Assembly: GCA_036927565.1 (NCBI GenBank)
Contig: JAYESD010000004.1
Coordinates: 94,926,942-94,990,941, forward strand
DNA from: Tuctoria greenei
Taxonomy: Eukaryota; Streptophyta; Magnoliopsida; Poales; Poaceae
Direction: 5' to 3'
DNA: 64,000 nucleotides
Below are positions 1 through 10,659 of the stretch, piece by piece. The notes below the pieces were generated by a model. That model did not search any database and was not told the DNA's origin. It worked only from the letters and a program-made list of their open reading frames with translations. Position 1 is the stretch's first letter; every line of letters begins with the position of its first letter. A program made the position numbers and the translations under genes.

Positions 1-1376
1 TGGTCAAGTCACCACCGAGTGTAATCACGAGAGGCGACACATCCTAGAGGCACATTCTCCTCTAGTAGCAGGTGGTGGTTGTGCAGCGCTTGCACCAAAC
101 CTTCGCATGGTAGAGTGGTCACCCAAGTTCCGGCCTCACTTGCCGGAGAAGTATGACAGGACTGTCAACCCTGTCGAATTCCTACAAATCTACTCAACCG
201 CCATCCACGCTGCTGGAGGGAATGAAGTTGTCATCCACGCTGCTGGAGGGAATGCAGTTGTCATCCACCATCTACTCAACCGCCATCCACGCTGCTGGAG
301 GTACAACTACTTCCCAGTTGCCTTGACTGAAACTGCCCGATCATGATTCATGAGCTTACCACCCAAACTCAATCTATAGCTGGGGAGGGCTATGCCGTTT
401 GTTCACTGCCAACTTCGGGAGTTCCTATACTTGCCCTGGCATTGAGCTGGATCTTTTTGTCATACAACAAAATTCGGGAGAGTCAGTGCGCTCATTCATC
501 CAACGGTTCTCCCAGGTTCGGAACACTATTCCTTCTATCTCGAATGATTCTGTCATTGTTTCCTTGCGACATGGCGTAATGGACAAGAAGATGCTGGAGA
601 AGCTAGCCAAGAAGAACATCCATGATGTTATGGAGCTCTTCAGCCTAGCAGACAAATGCGCCGGAGCTGCTGAAGGGCGTGACTGGCACTCCAAACAACC
701 GCGGAGGCAAGAGCGCCATCTGCTTCTATGGCAGGAACCACTGCCTACAGCAGTGGTAAAAAGAAGAACAAGAATATAGGTGGAAAAAATAAGCCACTTG
801 CCGGTGCACCTACATCTGTTGTCGCAACGTCTCCAGGTGGCCAGGGGCCATGCCCCAACAAGCGACCTCGATCGTCATCTAATGAGGGCGAACAGCAAGA
901 AGTGATGTACGATCCACAACACCTCCAGTCACAGCCTCAAGGACTGTCGTGGGGTCAAGAGGCTGGCATAATGTGTCCAACAAAAGCGCCGAGAAGATCC
1001 ATTCTTCCGTCAACAGAAAGGTAAACAGAGGGTCGATGAAGCTCCAGGGAGTAGGAGTTGGGCTTCCAAGATGCTAAGAAGGTATTAAAGGCAGTCTACA
1101 ACAATGTCGATGACTCGGACACCAGCTCCAACAACGAGCAAAGGAGGACTCTCCATATGATGTTTGGAGGGTCGTGGGACAGTACTTCCCAGCGCGTGGT
1201 GAAAACATTGCGTCGAGAGGTAGCTGTTGTAGCTCCCATCGTCAAGGCAGAGCCCCATCAGAAGTGGATGGACACTCTGATCACCTTCAACGCCTCCAAC
1301 TGCCCCAAGAACTTGGCAAGAGCTGAGCAACTTCTGCTTATTGTTTCTAGGACCATGAACAACTTGCAATTATTCC
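1..1376 (+). pseudogene. Gypsy-0 gag fragment (Tat-type Ty3/gypsy), level-0 host of the nest
   Basis: This is a decayed Gag region on the + strand, in several frames. The pieces KFRPHLPEKYDRTVNP, QFTANFGSSYTCPG-like, DKKMLEKLAKKN and HQKWMDTLITFNASNCP match the better kept Gag of Gypsy-1 (13392 down to about 12200) in the same order. A knuckle of the form CX2HX4HX4C (CTIHNTSSHSLKDC) is readable near 905-950 in another frame. The fragment stops at 1376, just before the protease, and protease homology resumes at 57128. Gag would package the element RNA. Several frameshifts, two local duplications (189-300) and stops show that it is dead. It is the oldest layer of the nest. Confidence 0.85.
189..300 (+). 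repeat. Two overlapping local duplications inside Gypsy-0 gag
   Basis: A 30-bp unit (201-230) is repeated in tandem at 231-260 with two differences. A second 30-bp stretch (189-218) recurs at 271-300. Gypsy-1 Gag has the stretch once (TAIMAARGNEAVMANYF), so the copies were gained after the two elements diverged. They look like replication slippage. Confidence 0.8.
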
Positions 1377-2595
1377 CGTAGGATTGAAGAGCACATAAAT
1401 ATCTACCATAGGAGGGGGTGAATGGTAGATTTAATATTTTTCAGTAGAAACAACGAAAACCCCTCGGCAAAAAATCAATCTGATAAGAAACTGCATGTGT
1501 AATCTGTTTTCAACGTGTCCAACCATGACAAAACAAGTGTAGATTGTAGAAACTCAAGTCACGGAACTACTGCAACAAGAATCATGTTAAAACACTAAGT
1601 AGAAATTGAGATATGATCAAAAGACTAAACGAAGGTCAATCTGTTCTACCCGTTTTAAAAATAGATCTACAACACTGCAGAGAAACCATGTAGATCAGAA
1701 ACCACAGATAGAATAACCATGAAATTTTCACATATGATAGCTACAACCCAAAAAGAATCACGTTGATTGGATCTGTAAAACTCGCGTTATAATCAAAACT
1801 CGAGCCAACGTCGTGTTGTTCAAAAACTCGACGAGAAAGACTTGACGAAAACAAGTCAAACAAACAAGGCACAAAAGTTCCTCTAAAACTACAATATTTA
1901 TTCAATAGAACACAAGAGGAACAGCCCAAAGTCGTCTTACAACGAGCTCTGGCATCCCTTGCTTATATAACCAGACCTAAGGCCAACCCAATCCAAACTA
2001 GGACTCTAATCCTACTCAGTTTCAACCAAAACATTCCCTAACTGCTCAAGACTCTTCTATACGCAGATAGAAGCAATATTAAGACTTCCAAACACCTTAC
2101 AAACATCCTAAACATTTGTAAAACAACTCATCTTCGTGACCCACACAAAATCTAACCAAAATAAATTTGAAACTTTCCTTAAACAGACCATAACCACCTC
2201 AGCCGCAGCTTGAGACATAATTGAGCCAGTTGGACCTTTCTGACCAATTCTTTACGTCCACCTCTCTTCAACACGCCTTGAAACCATGTTGCCACGTCCA
2301 TGCACTCCTTGCACACGTGCAAACACCTTCCAACGACGTCCATGATACCTTCATGTTCATTGTTCTTGACCCAAACATGATTCGTGACCTCTCGCTCAAC
2401 TCAACCATAATTCCTCCCGATTTTGGTTGTTGAACCTCATCTTCTCCCTAAGACTAGTTCAATGGATCCCTTCACCAGACACGTCTTGACCTCAAGCAAC
2501 ACCTGAACATGAACAAACAACCAATTCTTCTGAGCACAAGTCCGTGACTTAACTCACGTTAGTCCGAAAACCACAACACCTTACATGAGCACGTC
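1377..2595 (-). repeat. Copia-3 3' LTR, outer part
   Basis: This aligns with the Copia-3 5' LTR (55575 onward) and more distantly with the Copia-1 LTRs. It begins CGTAGGATTGAAGAGCAC, where the usual first base T is C. It contains the LTR TATA box on the minus strand (TTATATAA near 1963-1970). It ends with ACGTC (2591-2595), the target duplicated by Gypsy-1. The LTR resumes at 14934. Confidence 0.88.
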
Positions 2596-3456
2596 TGTCG
2601 GTGGTTTGGATCCGGCAGATCTCCCGACACTACTAAAGTGTTAGAGGAGTTTGTGGTTCGATGTGGGCGTGTAGAGATTCAAGAAGGTGAATTACAAATG
2701 ACGCAGGAGACACAAGAGTTTACGTGGTTCGGGCCGCCTGAGCGTAATACCCTAAACCACGGGGTGTGTTGACGTTGTATTGGATGTAGCGCGTGTGTCA
2801 GCGTGTTTGAACGTCTATGGAGCGTCTATGGAACGTGTATGGAACGTCGTCGACCTGTCCTTTTATAGTACAATGGTAGGCCGTTACAAATTAGCCTGGC
2901 CCGACATGTGGCCCCGGCGGTTACTAGTATTGATACTTATTCAACACGTTTAATTACCCTTAATGACCGTGTAATGGGCTTTGACAGAACCGTTACTGGT
3001 AATTAAGGTCGTGCGATCATGTGTCATTAATATGGTATTAATGACACATAATCGGGTCTTGAAGTCCTTGATTCCCCTTTGAAGATCCGGAGCCGTTGTG
3101 GGGTATTCCGGAGGTTAGAGGGTGAAGATCCGACGGTTGGACACGTGGCAGCACCGGAGCACACTGTGGAGAACATATAGTTCCGGTGTTAGCCGGCACA
3201 TGTCAACACCGGAGCTTCCCTCGGTCTGGGGTTAGGTCTGGGGGTGCCACTTCGGTACATAGCCCGGAGCTTCCTCCCTTGCGGGCGGTAGCTCCGGTTG
3301 GATAGTACACGTGGCGACCCTGAGACTAACCATGTTCGAGAAGCGGGTCCGGACATGTCTAACATGTGGGCCTCCGAAGGTCTTCATATAAAGTAGGTGA
3401 CTTTCCCTTGAGATCTTTGCAATCCCAAGGGGTATATGGTACCCAGGGTACCGAAT
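2596..3456 (-). repeat. Gypsy-1 3' LTR
   Basis: This pairs with 14068-14928. It keeps a minus-strand TATA box (complement of ccttttatag, 2859-2868). The inner end reads CCGAAT where the other LTR has CCGACA, so the terminal CA has mutated. A purine-rich stretch on the minus strand (complement of 3457-3482) is the likely polypurine tract. Confidence 0.9.
3387..3393 (+). promoter_or_regulatory. Candidate plus-strand TATA box for the antisense gene
   Basis: TATAAAG lies on the + strand inside the 3' LTR, about 600 bp upstream of the antisense ATG at 3992. The same position in the 5' LTR (near 14863) reads TATCAAG, so only the 3' LTR copy has a good match. This is a candidate only; no transcript data are available. 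Confidence 0.3.
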
Positions 3457-3991
3457 GTGGCCCCCTGGGCCCACCTCCGGGGAAGACACCTTGGGTGAAG
3501 TCATTCCGCCGGAGGTGGGTCCATCCTTCGACTTTTGAACTGAGTCTTCAAAGGTCTTCAGATGTGCCATTGGCGATGGTCCGGAGTTAAATCCTTGCCG
3601 CATGGCGTATCCCATGTTCGGCAAGTGAGATCTTTGGCGTGCGGATCTCACACAATTGAAGGTCGCCGGTTCCCGATATGAAAATCGTATCGGTTCCACG
3701 CACCTTGTCAGGCTGCCGCCTTCGGGCTTCCCGCCTCATGATGGCAACTGTTCGCCTTGGGTAAGAACCTCGACTTGATCATCGGGGTGGTCCCGAGCCC
3801 TCTTGTCATCGGCTGGGTGGAATTTTTGAGTGGTATCTTCGACTTCCTTGCGGTTTCCATCCAAGCGTCGCAAGGGCTTACTTAAGAAGGAAAGCGCACA
3901 CCATTTGGGGTTCTTTACGCCTCTCATCTGATCTTGCGCTCAAACTCCCAACTTGTTCTTAGCTTTTCTTCTCTTGCCTTGCCGTGCCGCG
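3457..3991. other. Gypsy-1 internal 3' end and antisense leader, no gene seen
   Basis: This GC-rich stretch lies between the 3' LTR and the antisense start codon. Minus-strand ORFs here run into the LTR and show no known domain. On the + strand it would be the 5' leader of the antisense gene. Confidence 0.6.
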
Positions 3992-5377
3992 ATGGAGTTG
4001 GGTCTCCGCGAGAGTCGTTTGAAGATTGACGGCGACCTGAAGAAGGGTCGGGCCCTCATGGGATGGTCCTCGGACTTGTTCAACCGCTCGGTCCGCGCCG
4101 GTGGAGAGCTCCCGTTTGAGAAGGAGCACGCCGGCGAAATGGTGTACTTCTCCTCGTACGCCATGGTGGGGTTGATCCCACCTTTTTCCTCCTTTTTATT
4201 GATGCTACTAGACTTCTATGGTCTGCAGCTGTATCACCTTGGCTCCCACTCCATTCTTCCTGTGTCTATCTTCGTCCACTTCTGTGAGATGTGGGTGGGA
4301 ATCCCCCCCCTGCATTGAACTCTTCCAGACCTTCTTCACCGTCCATACCACCGGCAGGAGCAATGAGTACCTTGGCTTCTACTACTTCGTGAAGCGCAAG
4401 AAGTGCCCATTCAAGTACCTTCGGTCGTTTCCCTCTGGGAAGTGGGATGACTAGAAGAAGGACTGGATAGTCGTCCAGGTGGAGGAGCACAAGAAGCTGG
4501 AGCTGCCCGAAGGCCTCCCCAGCATCGACACGACAATCTGGAGTGAAGCTCCAGTGCTGGCGGAAGCCTTCAACCCTGCTTTGACCAGGATCCGCCAATG
4601 CGTGGAGGAAGGATTGACTCCTCAGGCGGTGTTTTGCAACTTCTTGGTCAACAGGTGGGCACCGCTGAAGAGGAGAGAAAAACTCGCATGGGCCCTCAAC
4701 AGCGTGATGGACGACGACCGGGTCGAGACCGGGCTGAAGTCCAACATTGTGGGGAAAACCTTGGAGTTCCACCTCAAGAAGTTCCAGCACGGCATCGAAG
4801 TCGAGGGTAACGACTTGACTCCGCCATCAGCTTTTCTCCCTCTGAACGTGGAAGTGGAGTTCAGCAGGGAGCTCTAGCGGAAGATGCCCGTGCTTGACGA
4901 CCTCGGTGTCGTCGAGAGAAGATCAACCACTAGGGTGGCGATCCCCAGAATGTCCGAGGATGGCTCCGACCCTGCCCCGAAGCCGAGGGTCGAGGTCGTC
5001 GGCAAGGGAAAGGAGCTGGCGGACGAACCCTTGAGCCGGAAGAGGAAGCTGCAGTACGCCGACGGAAGGTCCGTCAGGCCTGCTACCTCTGCGTCGGATC
5101 CTTCTCCCCGGAGGTGGAGGTCTTCTACGACTGCGGCGACTATTACCGCAGTGGGGTCCTCCCGGGGTGCTAGCTCCGGGCATGCGACTCCAGCACCGGG
5201 ACCGGTGGAGGCCTCTAGGTCCGGAGGTCCTTCCCAATCGAGGGGAGCCTTGACTAGGGAAACGCCCATGGCCGCAACGAGTTCCGGGGGGCCTTCCAGA
5301 GCTTCCACGCTGGCTATGACCAGCCTAGAACGCCCGGGAAAAAGGTTCCGCGCAAGCTGGTGCGAAAGCCTCCCAAG
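3992..5377 (+). pseudogene. Antisense ORF of Gypsy-1, exon 1 (Transposase_28-like, function unknown)
   Basis: The gene runs opposite to gag-pol. The ATG at 3992 has a good plant context (GCGATGGA). The first part contains LLDFYGLQLYHLGSHSI and FVHFCEMWVGIPP, then ELFQTFF and FKYLRSFPSGKWDD. This pattern is typical of the 'putative gypsy type transposon' family (PF04195) found antisense in grass Tat elements. The second half is basic and rich in S, G and P. One extra C in the C8 run at 4303-4310 shifts the frame, and TAG stops lie at 4452 and 4875. The same frame resumes after each stop. The exon ends at a GT splice donor at 5378. The biochemical role is not known. It is not a host gene, because it sits between the two LTRs of Gypsy-1. 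Confidence 0.78.
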
Positions 5378-5455
5378 GTAATTTTTAATCTTTACCTTGG
5401 ATAGTTGTTTAATTGTAGTAACTATTTTTTAAGTTTCTTCGTTGATCATCTGCAG
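5378..5455 (+). other. Intron of the antisense gene (78 bp, GT-AG)
   Basis: The donor is AAG|GTAATT and the acceptor CATCTGCAG|C, with a T-rich stretch before the acceptor. The intron contains in-frame stops (TAA at 5379). Removing it joins exon 1 (two bases of a codon) to exon 2 in the open frame, encoding serine at the junction, so it is phase 2. The length and AT-richness are typical of short plant introns and contrast with the GC-rich exons. Confidence 0.8.
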
Positions 5456-6785
5456 CGTGAATGAAGACCTGGCGGTGAGGCCTTCCTCGATGGTGACTGA
5501 GGCCATCTCGGAGGATGGCCCTAGTGCCATGGAGACCCAGGGGACCACTCTTGTAGAGTGGGACCCAATTTTTGTTTCTGAATACCTGCTGGAACCAGCG
5601 GAGGAGACCCCAACAGGTCCGGAACCTATCCTGTTGTCACTGTCTATTGACAACGCATGTTCTAGTCTGCGTCAAGTTCAACTGGCCTTCTTCCACGATT
5701 GCAAGGCTATTGAAGAGGAGCGCCAAACCCTTAGGAGGTGGCGTAACCGGCTCTACTTCGAGACCAAGCTGGCGCAGTCGAGGCTAGCGAATGACAAGGA
5801 GTGGATCAAGCGGGAGAAGGTCCGTCTGGAACATTGGGGTAAATTATTGGATGACAGGGAGAGTATGACTCGCGCCCTCGATGCTCAATCCCGGGAGATC
5901 TACGAGCAGGCCAAAGCAGCTAACAGTGCGGCCGATGGACACCACGAAAGGCTTGAGGCCATTAACACTACACTCATCAAGCGACGAGAGGCACTTGAAG
6001 AGAGGGAGAAATGGCTCGAAGATGAAGAGCAGAAACTCCTAGAGCTGCGGGATGACGTCCTGAGGAGGGAGGAGGAGCTCTCCGAGAAGGTGGCTCTGGC
6101 TGACAAGGGCCTTGAGGAGCGCGCCAAGAAATTGGAAGAGCGCTGCGTAGAGGAGGAGAAGAAGGCCTGGGTGCGAGGACAGGAGCTCCATGAGCTAGAG
6201 TGTGCCCTTGTTGCCAGGGAAAAGAAAGTGAGGGGCAGGGAGAAGGACCTGGTCGACCGCCGGAACAAGATCCACCTCCGGGAGGAGGAGCTCGGAAAAC
6301 TCGAGAAGCGGGTTGCTGAGAAGATTTAGCAAAACGCCAAAGAAGTTGAGCACCTCGCCCGTGAGAATTCCGAACTGGTGGCAGCCAGAAGACCCTTGGA
6401 AGAATTGAAGGGCTTGAGGACTGCGGACTCCCTACAAATTTGGGAGTTCCTGGGCAAGGCCTACGACGCGCCAACACTGATGGGCTTCAGTCCCGTGCGT
6501 CCGGATGATCCGGAGCCGGAGCCGGACCTAGCATTGCAGGCGTTGAGCTCGGCAGGTAGCAAGCTCTCCAAGGTGGGCGATGTCATCGCGGACCAATTGG
6601 AGGTTGAGGGGCAATCCCTGGCGAAGAACGTCGCAGAGTATGTGCTGACGTGCTACACCAGCCGGAACTCCAAATTTCCTCTGGACCCGGTGCTTGAAGG
6701 TCCCATTGAAGGAGAAGGGGAAGCTGCCCGAGCCAACATGTCGGAGGTTGCCCAGAAGGTCGCTCAATTCTTCCATAGGGTCTAG
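5456..6785 (+). pseudogene. Antisense ORF of Gypsy-1, exon 2 (long coiled coil)
   Basis: After the intron the frame is open to the TAG at 6327 (KRVAEKI stop QNAKEVEHL), then continues to 6785. About 200 residues from 5690 to 6330 are a charged heptad-type coiled coil (EREKWLEDEEQKLLEL, REEELSEKVALADKGLEER). A C-terminal domain follows with SLQIWEFLGKAYDAP and a proline-glutamate run. With the intron removed, the extra C ignored and the internal TAGs read through, the gene would span about 904 codons. The coiled coil suggests self-association; no catalytic motif is visible. An AATGAA motif near 6857 could serve polyadenylation. Confidence 0.75.
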
Positions 6786-8072
6786 GACCATCTCCGTAGT
6801 TCCCACTTGTATCCTCTCTTCTTCTTCCTCAATATTGTAATCCCTTGTCTCCAGATGAATGAAATCCCCAAATTTTTGTGAATTTCACTTTTTGTCTTCA
6901 ACACTTTTGTCTTCACTTGGACCCCTGGTAGATGTACACAATTTGATTGTGAACATGTACCAAGAGGATATTGTGTGTTGTTGAAGACTCATTTGCTTCG
7001 AACATGTAGAGTGTAGGTCCGAAGTCTTCGATAGTGAAGGCCCCCTGAGGTCAAACTGACTATCGCCGGAGCTTAGTAGTTCCGGCAATAGTCCCTATCA
7101 ACGCATATAGCATCGATAGTTAGGCCTCCGGGTGTCGGAGCTTAGTAGCTCCGGCATTGACCTTTGCCAACACGTAGCTTATCGGCAGCAGACTCCACTT
7201 GTGGGGTCTTCTCAAAATCTTTTATTTTATGTCGACGGCTGGCCCCCCTAGCTTTACCGGAGCTTGGTTGCTCCGGTGATGCTCGTTTTCAATGCTTAAC
7301 ATCGATTACAAGCCATCTAGGGGAGTCGGAGCTTTGTTGGCTCCGATTTTTCTCTATCAACGTGGATTTTATTTTTCCTGCACACTGAAGCCAAGAAAAA
7401 TAGTAAAATTCGTTTCTTGCCTATAACTTCGTCGCGGCTTACGATTCTCGAGAAAACTTTAGGTCAAAAGCGATTCTAAACACAACCGAATGTGTTGCCT
7501 TTTCTTCCAGATTCAATTGTACTTGGACCCGCCTTACTTCGGACTGTCGGGGTGTAGGTAGAGTGGCGTACTTAGGGTGCTTGACTAGGCTAAGTCGATA
7601 GCACACTCCGGCCCTAGATTGGCTTGGCGGCATTCAGGCGAGTGGGCCATGAACAATATTTGAATCCAAAAGAATCGACAATACGACTCGAATCGTATAT
7701 GAATCGGTCGAACTAAAATTTCTTAAGAATTGCACATCTTTGTTATAGACAAGAAAGAGAAAAAAATGTTGAGCCTGTACAAAATGAATGCACGTGGAGT
7801 CTGTTTCACCTGAAGATGTCTTTCATTATTGGTCCGGGGTACAGGGGAAACAAGTACACTCTTACAGTACGGAACCAGGCTAAGCGTGTTTATTTTCTCG
7901 TTTGACCCAGGGTAGCTAGCCACACTTTTAGTTCTGGGACTGTGACAAGTGTTGCATGAACTTTGCGGACCTTTCGGGGAAGGTCCGGCTGTTCTCCCGG
8001 AGGAACTACCCGACTCTGTACAATGACTCTATAACATACACCTCAAGTTACTACAGACTCACCTCCGTGATA
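6786..8072. other. Gypsy-1 non-coding region between antisense gene and integrase
   Basis: No credible ORF is present. It holds the four hairpin modules at 7065-7346. It separates the convergent 3' ends of pol (minus strand, stop near 8073) and the antisense gene (+ strand, stop at 6785). Confidence 0.7.
7065..7346. repeat. Four hairpin modules around CCGGAGCT...AGCTCCGG
   Basis: Short inverted repeats of about 20 bp occur at 7065-7086, 7136-7155, 7256-7277 and 7325-7346, each a CGGAGCT arm, a 5-8 base loop and an AGCTCCG-type arm. They are 50-100 bp apart, and the flanks are partly similar (AACGCATATAGCATCGATAG, TCAACGTGG). Tat elements are known to carry fast-evolving tandem repeats in this 3' region. 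Confidence 0.75.
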
Positions 8073-9240
8073 TTAAGTGTACAACTTACGGAGGTGCTCG
8101 ATGTTCCAAGGATTTGGGAGAGGTGTCCCATCCTCGGTAGCCAAGCGAACGCTTTCGGGACGGGATACTTTAATCACTCGGAAGGGTCCCTCCCAGCTGG
8201 GGGAGAGTTTGTTTAACCCTTCTCTAGATTGTATTCTCCGTAGCACCAGATCGCCTTCCTCGAGCTGTCGGTTGTGTACATGCCGTTGATGATAGCGCCG
8301 AAGGGCTTGACGGTATTGGGCATTCCGAACAGCTGCATGGCACCTTCGCTCCTCAAGGAGGTCTAGGTCTTCACGCCAGAGCTGGTCCTGCGTGGCTTCG
8401 TCGAAGGTCCGGACCCGGAGTGAACCCAAGGTGATTTCCGGAGGAAGGATTGCTTCAGCTCCGTACACCAGAAAGAAGGGTGTCTCTCCAGTTGACTAGT
8501 TTGGAGATGTCCTGTTGGCCCATAAAGTGGGCGGAAGCTCTTCAATCCAGTTGCCTCCATGTTTTTTCAAGCGCTCATAAGTGCGTGTCTTGATTCCTTT
8601 AAGGATTTCAGCATTTGCTCTCTCGGCTTGGCCATTACTTGTTGGGTGAGCTACGGAGGCGTAGGAAACTTGTATGCCGAGGTCTTCGCAATATCCTTGA
8701 AATGCAGAGCTTGTGAATTGGGTCCCATTATCAGTGATGATTTTGTTTGGGACTCCAAATCTGCAAACGATGGACTGTAAAAAGTTGATAGCAGATTGCT
8801 TGTTGATTGTCACAACTGGAGTTGCTTCCGGCCACTTGGTGAACTTGTCAATGGCAACGTACAGGAACTTGTAACCTCTGACGGCTCTTGGGAAAGGTCC
8901 CAAGATGTCCATCCCCCACACAGCGAAGGGCCATGTAGGAGGTATCATTTGTAGGGGTTGAGCCGGTGCGTGAATTTGCTTTGCATGAAATTGACATGCT
9001 TCGCATTTCTTTACCAGCTCAGTTGCATCCTGGAGTGCTGTAGGCCAGTAGAAGCCATGCCGAAAGGCTTTACCAACCAGCGTGCGGGAAGACGCGTGGT
9101 TCCCACACTCGCCTCCATGGATTTCTGCGAGGAGTTCGCAGCCTTCTTCCCTTGTGATGCACCGCATTAGGATGCAATTGGCACCGTGCCGGTAGAGATC
9201 CCCTTCTACCAGCGTGTATCTTTTAGCCAATCTGACTACC
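8073..9240 (-). pseudogene. Gypsy-1 integrase
   Basis: The zinc-binding part shows HGGECGNH and CEACQ (HHCC). The catalytic DDE triad is present as GMDILG, ITDNGTQF and GQAERANAE. The C-terminal part has a chromatin-contact type module (PSWEGPFRVIKV) and ends WNIEHLRKLYT. One TAG stop at about 8493-8495 (SPN stop STGETPF) interrupts an otherwise open frame. Integrase inserts the element cDNA into the host chromosome and acts in the nucleus. Its position after the second RNase H is normal for Tat elements. Confidence 0.9.
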
Positions 9241-9484
9241 CGATCAGCGGATACATCATCGTTAGGAAGGATGTTGTCTTTCAAGTAGCTCCGGATCTCC
9301 GAGATCCATGCATCGGAACTAGCTTGAGTATTTGAGTCTTGCGTGCTGGGTTGCTCGGAGCTTCCAGCAGCACCTACGACCCTTGATGGCTGCCATGGTA
9401 ACAGGGCCATCGGGACCGTCAGCTTCGGGATGCTGATCTCGCCCCCTTTGCTCAGTTCGGTAGGCTGAGCTATTGGTTTTGACA

Positions 9485-9905
9485 ACCTCCGGACAAAAGT
9501 TCCGTCAGGAGCCGGAGCCCCGGTTGACGCTTTCGTCGAGAGTTCGTCAGCTTCAGCGTTATGGGCACGCTGAACATGGTGGAGATCTAGGACTTCGAAG
9601 TCCTTCTGAAGCCTCTGGACTTCAAGGAGGTAAGCAGCTAGCTGGAGATTGTTGCAGGAGCATTCACCCTTCACTTGCTTAATGATGAGCTGTGAATCGC
9701 CCTTGACCAGCAGTTGCTTGACACCATATGACAGTGCCACCTTTGTCCATAGATGAGTGCTTTGTACTCTGCCATGTTGTTGGTCGCCTTGAAGTCAAGG
9801 TGTACCATGTATTTCACCTTCTCCCCGGTTGGTGCAAGGAGAAGGATTCCAGCTCCGGCCCCCTGCTTCTGCATGGAGCCGTCGAAGTAGAGGGTCCAGT
9901 GAGGC
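9485..9905 (-). pseudogene. Gypsy-1 second RNase H (archaeal-type, aRNH)
   Basis: The order LYFDGSMQKQGAGAG, TNNMAEYKAL, VKGDSQLIIKQVKG and HNAEADELS shows the RNase H catalytic acidic residues D, E, D, D. This is the extra RNase H fused after the normal one, known from Tat-lineage gypsy elements. A frameshift near 9735-9745 splits it. A linker of about 100 residues rich in S, P and Q leads to the integrase. Confidence 0.85.
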
Positions 9906-9937
9906 TCGGTGAAGGCTGGAGCTTGATGTTCCGTCTT

Positions 9938-10656
9938 CTACTCACTAGGGCCCCCAGGGTTTGATGGAGAGGGAGTCCATTCCGCCACGAAGTGTGCTAA
10001 GGCTTGACTCTTGACTGCTTGCCTTGAAATGAATTCAAGATCAAATTCGGCCAATTCCGCTGCCCACTTTGCAATATTCCCAGTTGAATTGGGATTATGC
10101 AAGATTGCTCGAAGTGGGTAAGAGGTCCCCACTGAGAATTTGTGAGCTTGGAAGTAATGGCGAAGCTTCCTGGAGGCAATAAGAACTGCATAGAGCATCT
10201 TATGCACCTCTAGGTATCGAGTCTTGGCATCATGTAGTACTTCACTGATGAAGTACACCGGGCGCTGAATGGTCCAGACCTTCCCAGAGGGGCCCAGAAT
10301 TCCTCTCCACTGACCCGGATCCTCCCGGAGGGATCCGGATTTTCTTCGGGGACCTCCGGGTCCTGGCTGGAGGAACCTGAAGCTTCTTCAGAAGCGACCT
10401 GGACCCTCCCGGAGGGGTCTGGGTCTTCTGATGTGACTTCTTGTGGATTCGAGTCTGGGAGCTGGGACCCAGACTCGCTTTCAGGGACCTCCAGACCCTC
10501 CCGAAGGGGTTCGGATTCCTGAGTATAGGGTAGTTCTGGTCTCTCCGCAACCAGAACCATACTGACGACTTCGTCAGTTGCTGAAATGTAAAGAAACAAA
10601 GGCTCACCAGGGTTCGGAGCTACCAGAATTGGTAGGGTTGTGAGGAACTGTTTCAG
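9938..10656 (-). pseudogene. Gypsy-1 first RNase H with an acidic repeat insertion
   Basis: The start is PILVAPNPGEPLFLYISATDEVVSMVLV (written in parts: PNPGEPLFLY, ATDEVVSMVLV). The end is QRPVYFISEVLHDAKTRY, LRHYFQAH, WAAELAEFDLEF. Between them (about 10270-10540) is an acidic stretch of some 90 residues with repeats such as SEDPDPSGR and EENPDPSGR, where I would expect only a few residues. The frame changes inside this stretch. It follows a TAG at 10657-10659 that separates it from the reverse transcriptase. Confidence 0.75.
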
Positions 10657-10659
10657 CTC

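Noticed and set aside
3232..3699. 155-codon minus-strand ORF
   Set aside because: It crosses the 3' LTR boundary of Gypsy-1 and is a chance frame in GC-rich LTR sequence.
5690..6330. Coiled coil as a host structural protein gene
   Set aside because: It is in frame with the Transposase_28-like part and lies between the LTRs of Gypsy-1.
5900..6477. Minus-strand ORFs rich in serine or proline opposite the antisense gene
   Set aside because: They are mirror frames of the charged coiled coil on the + strand.
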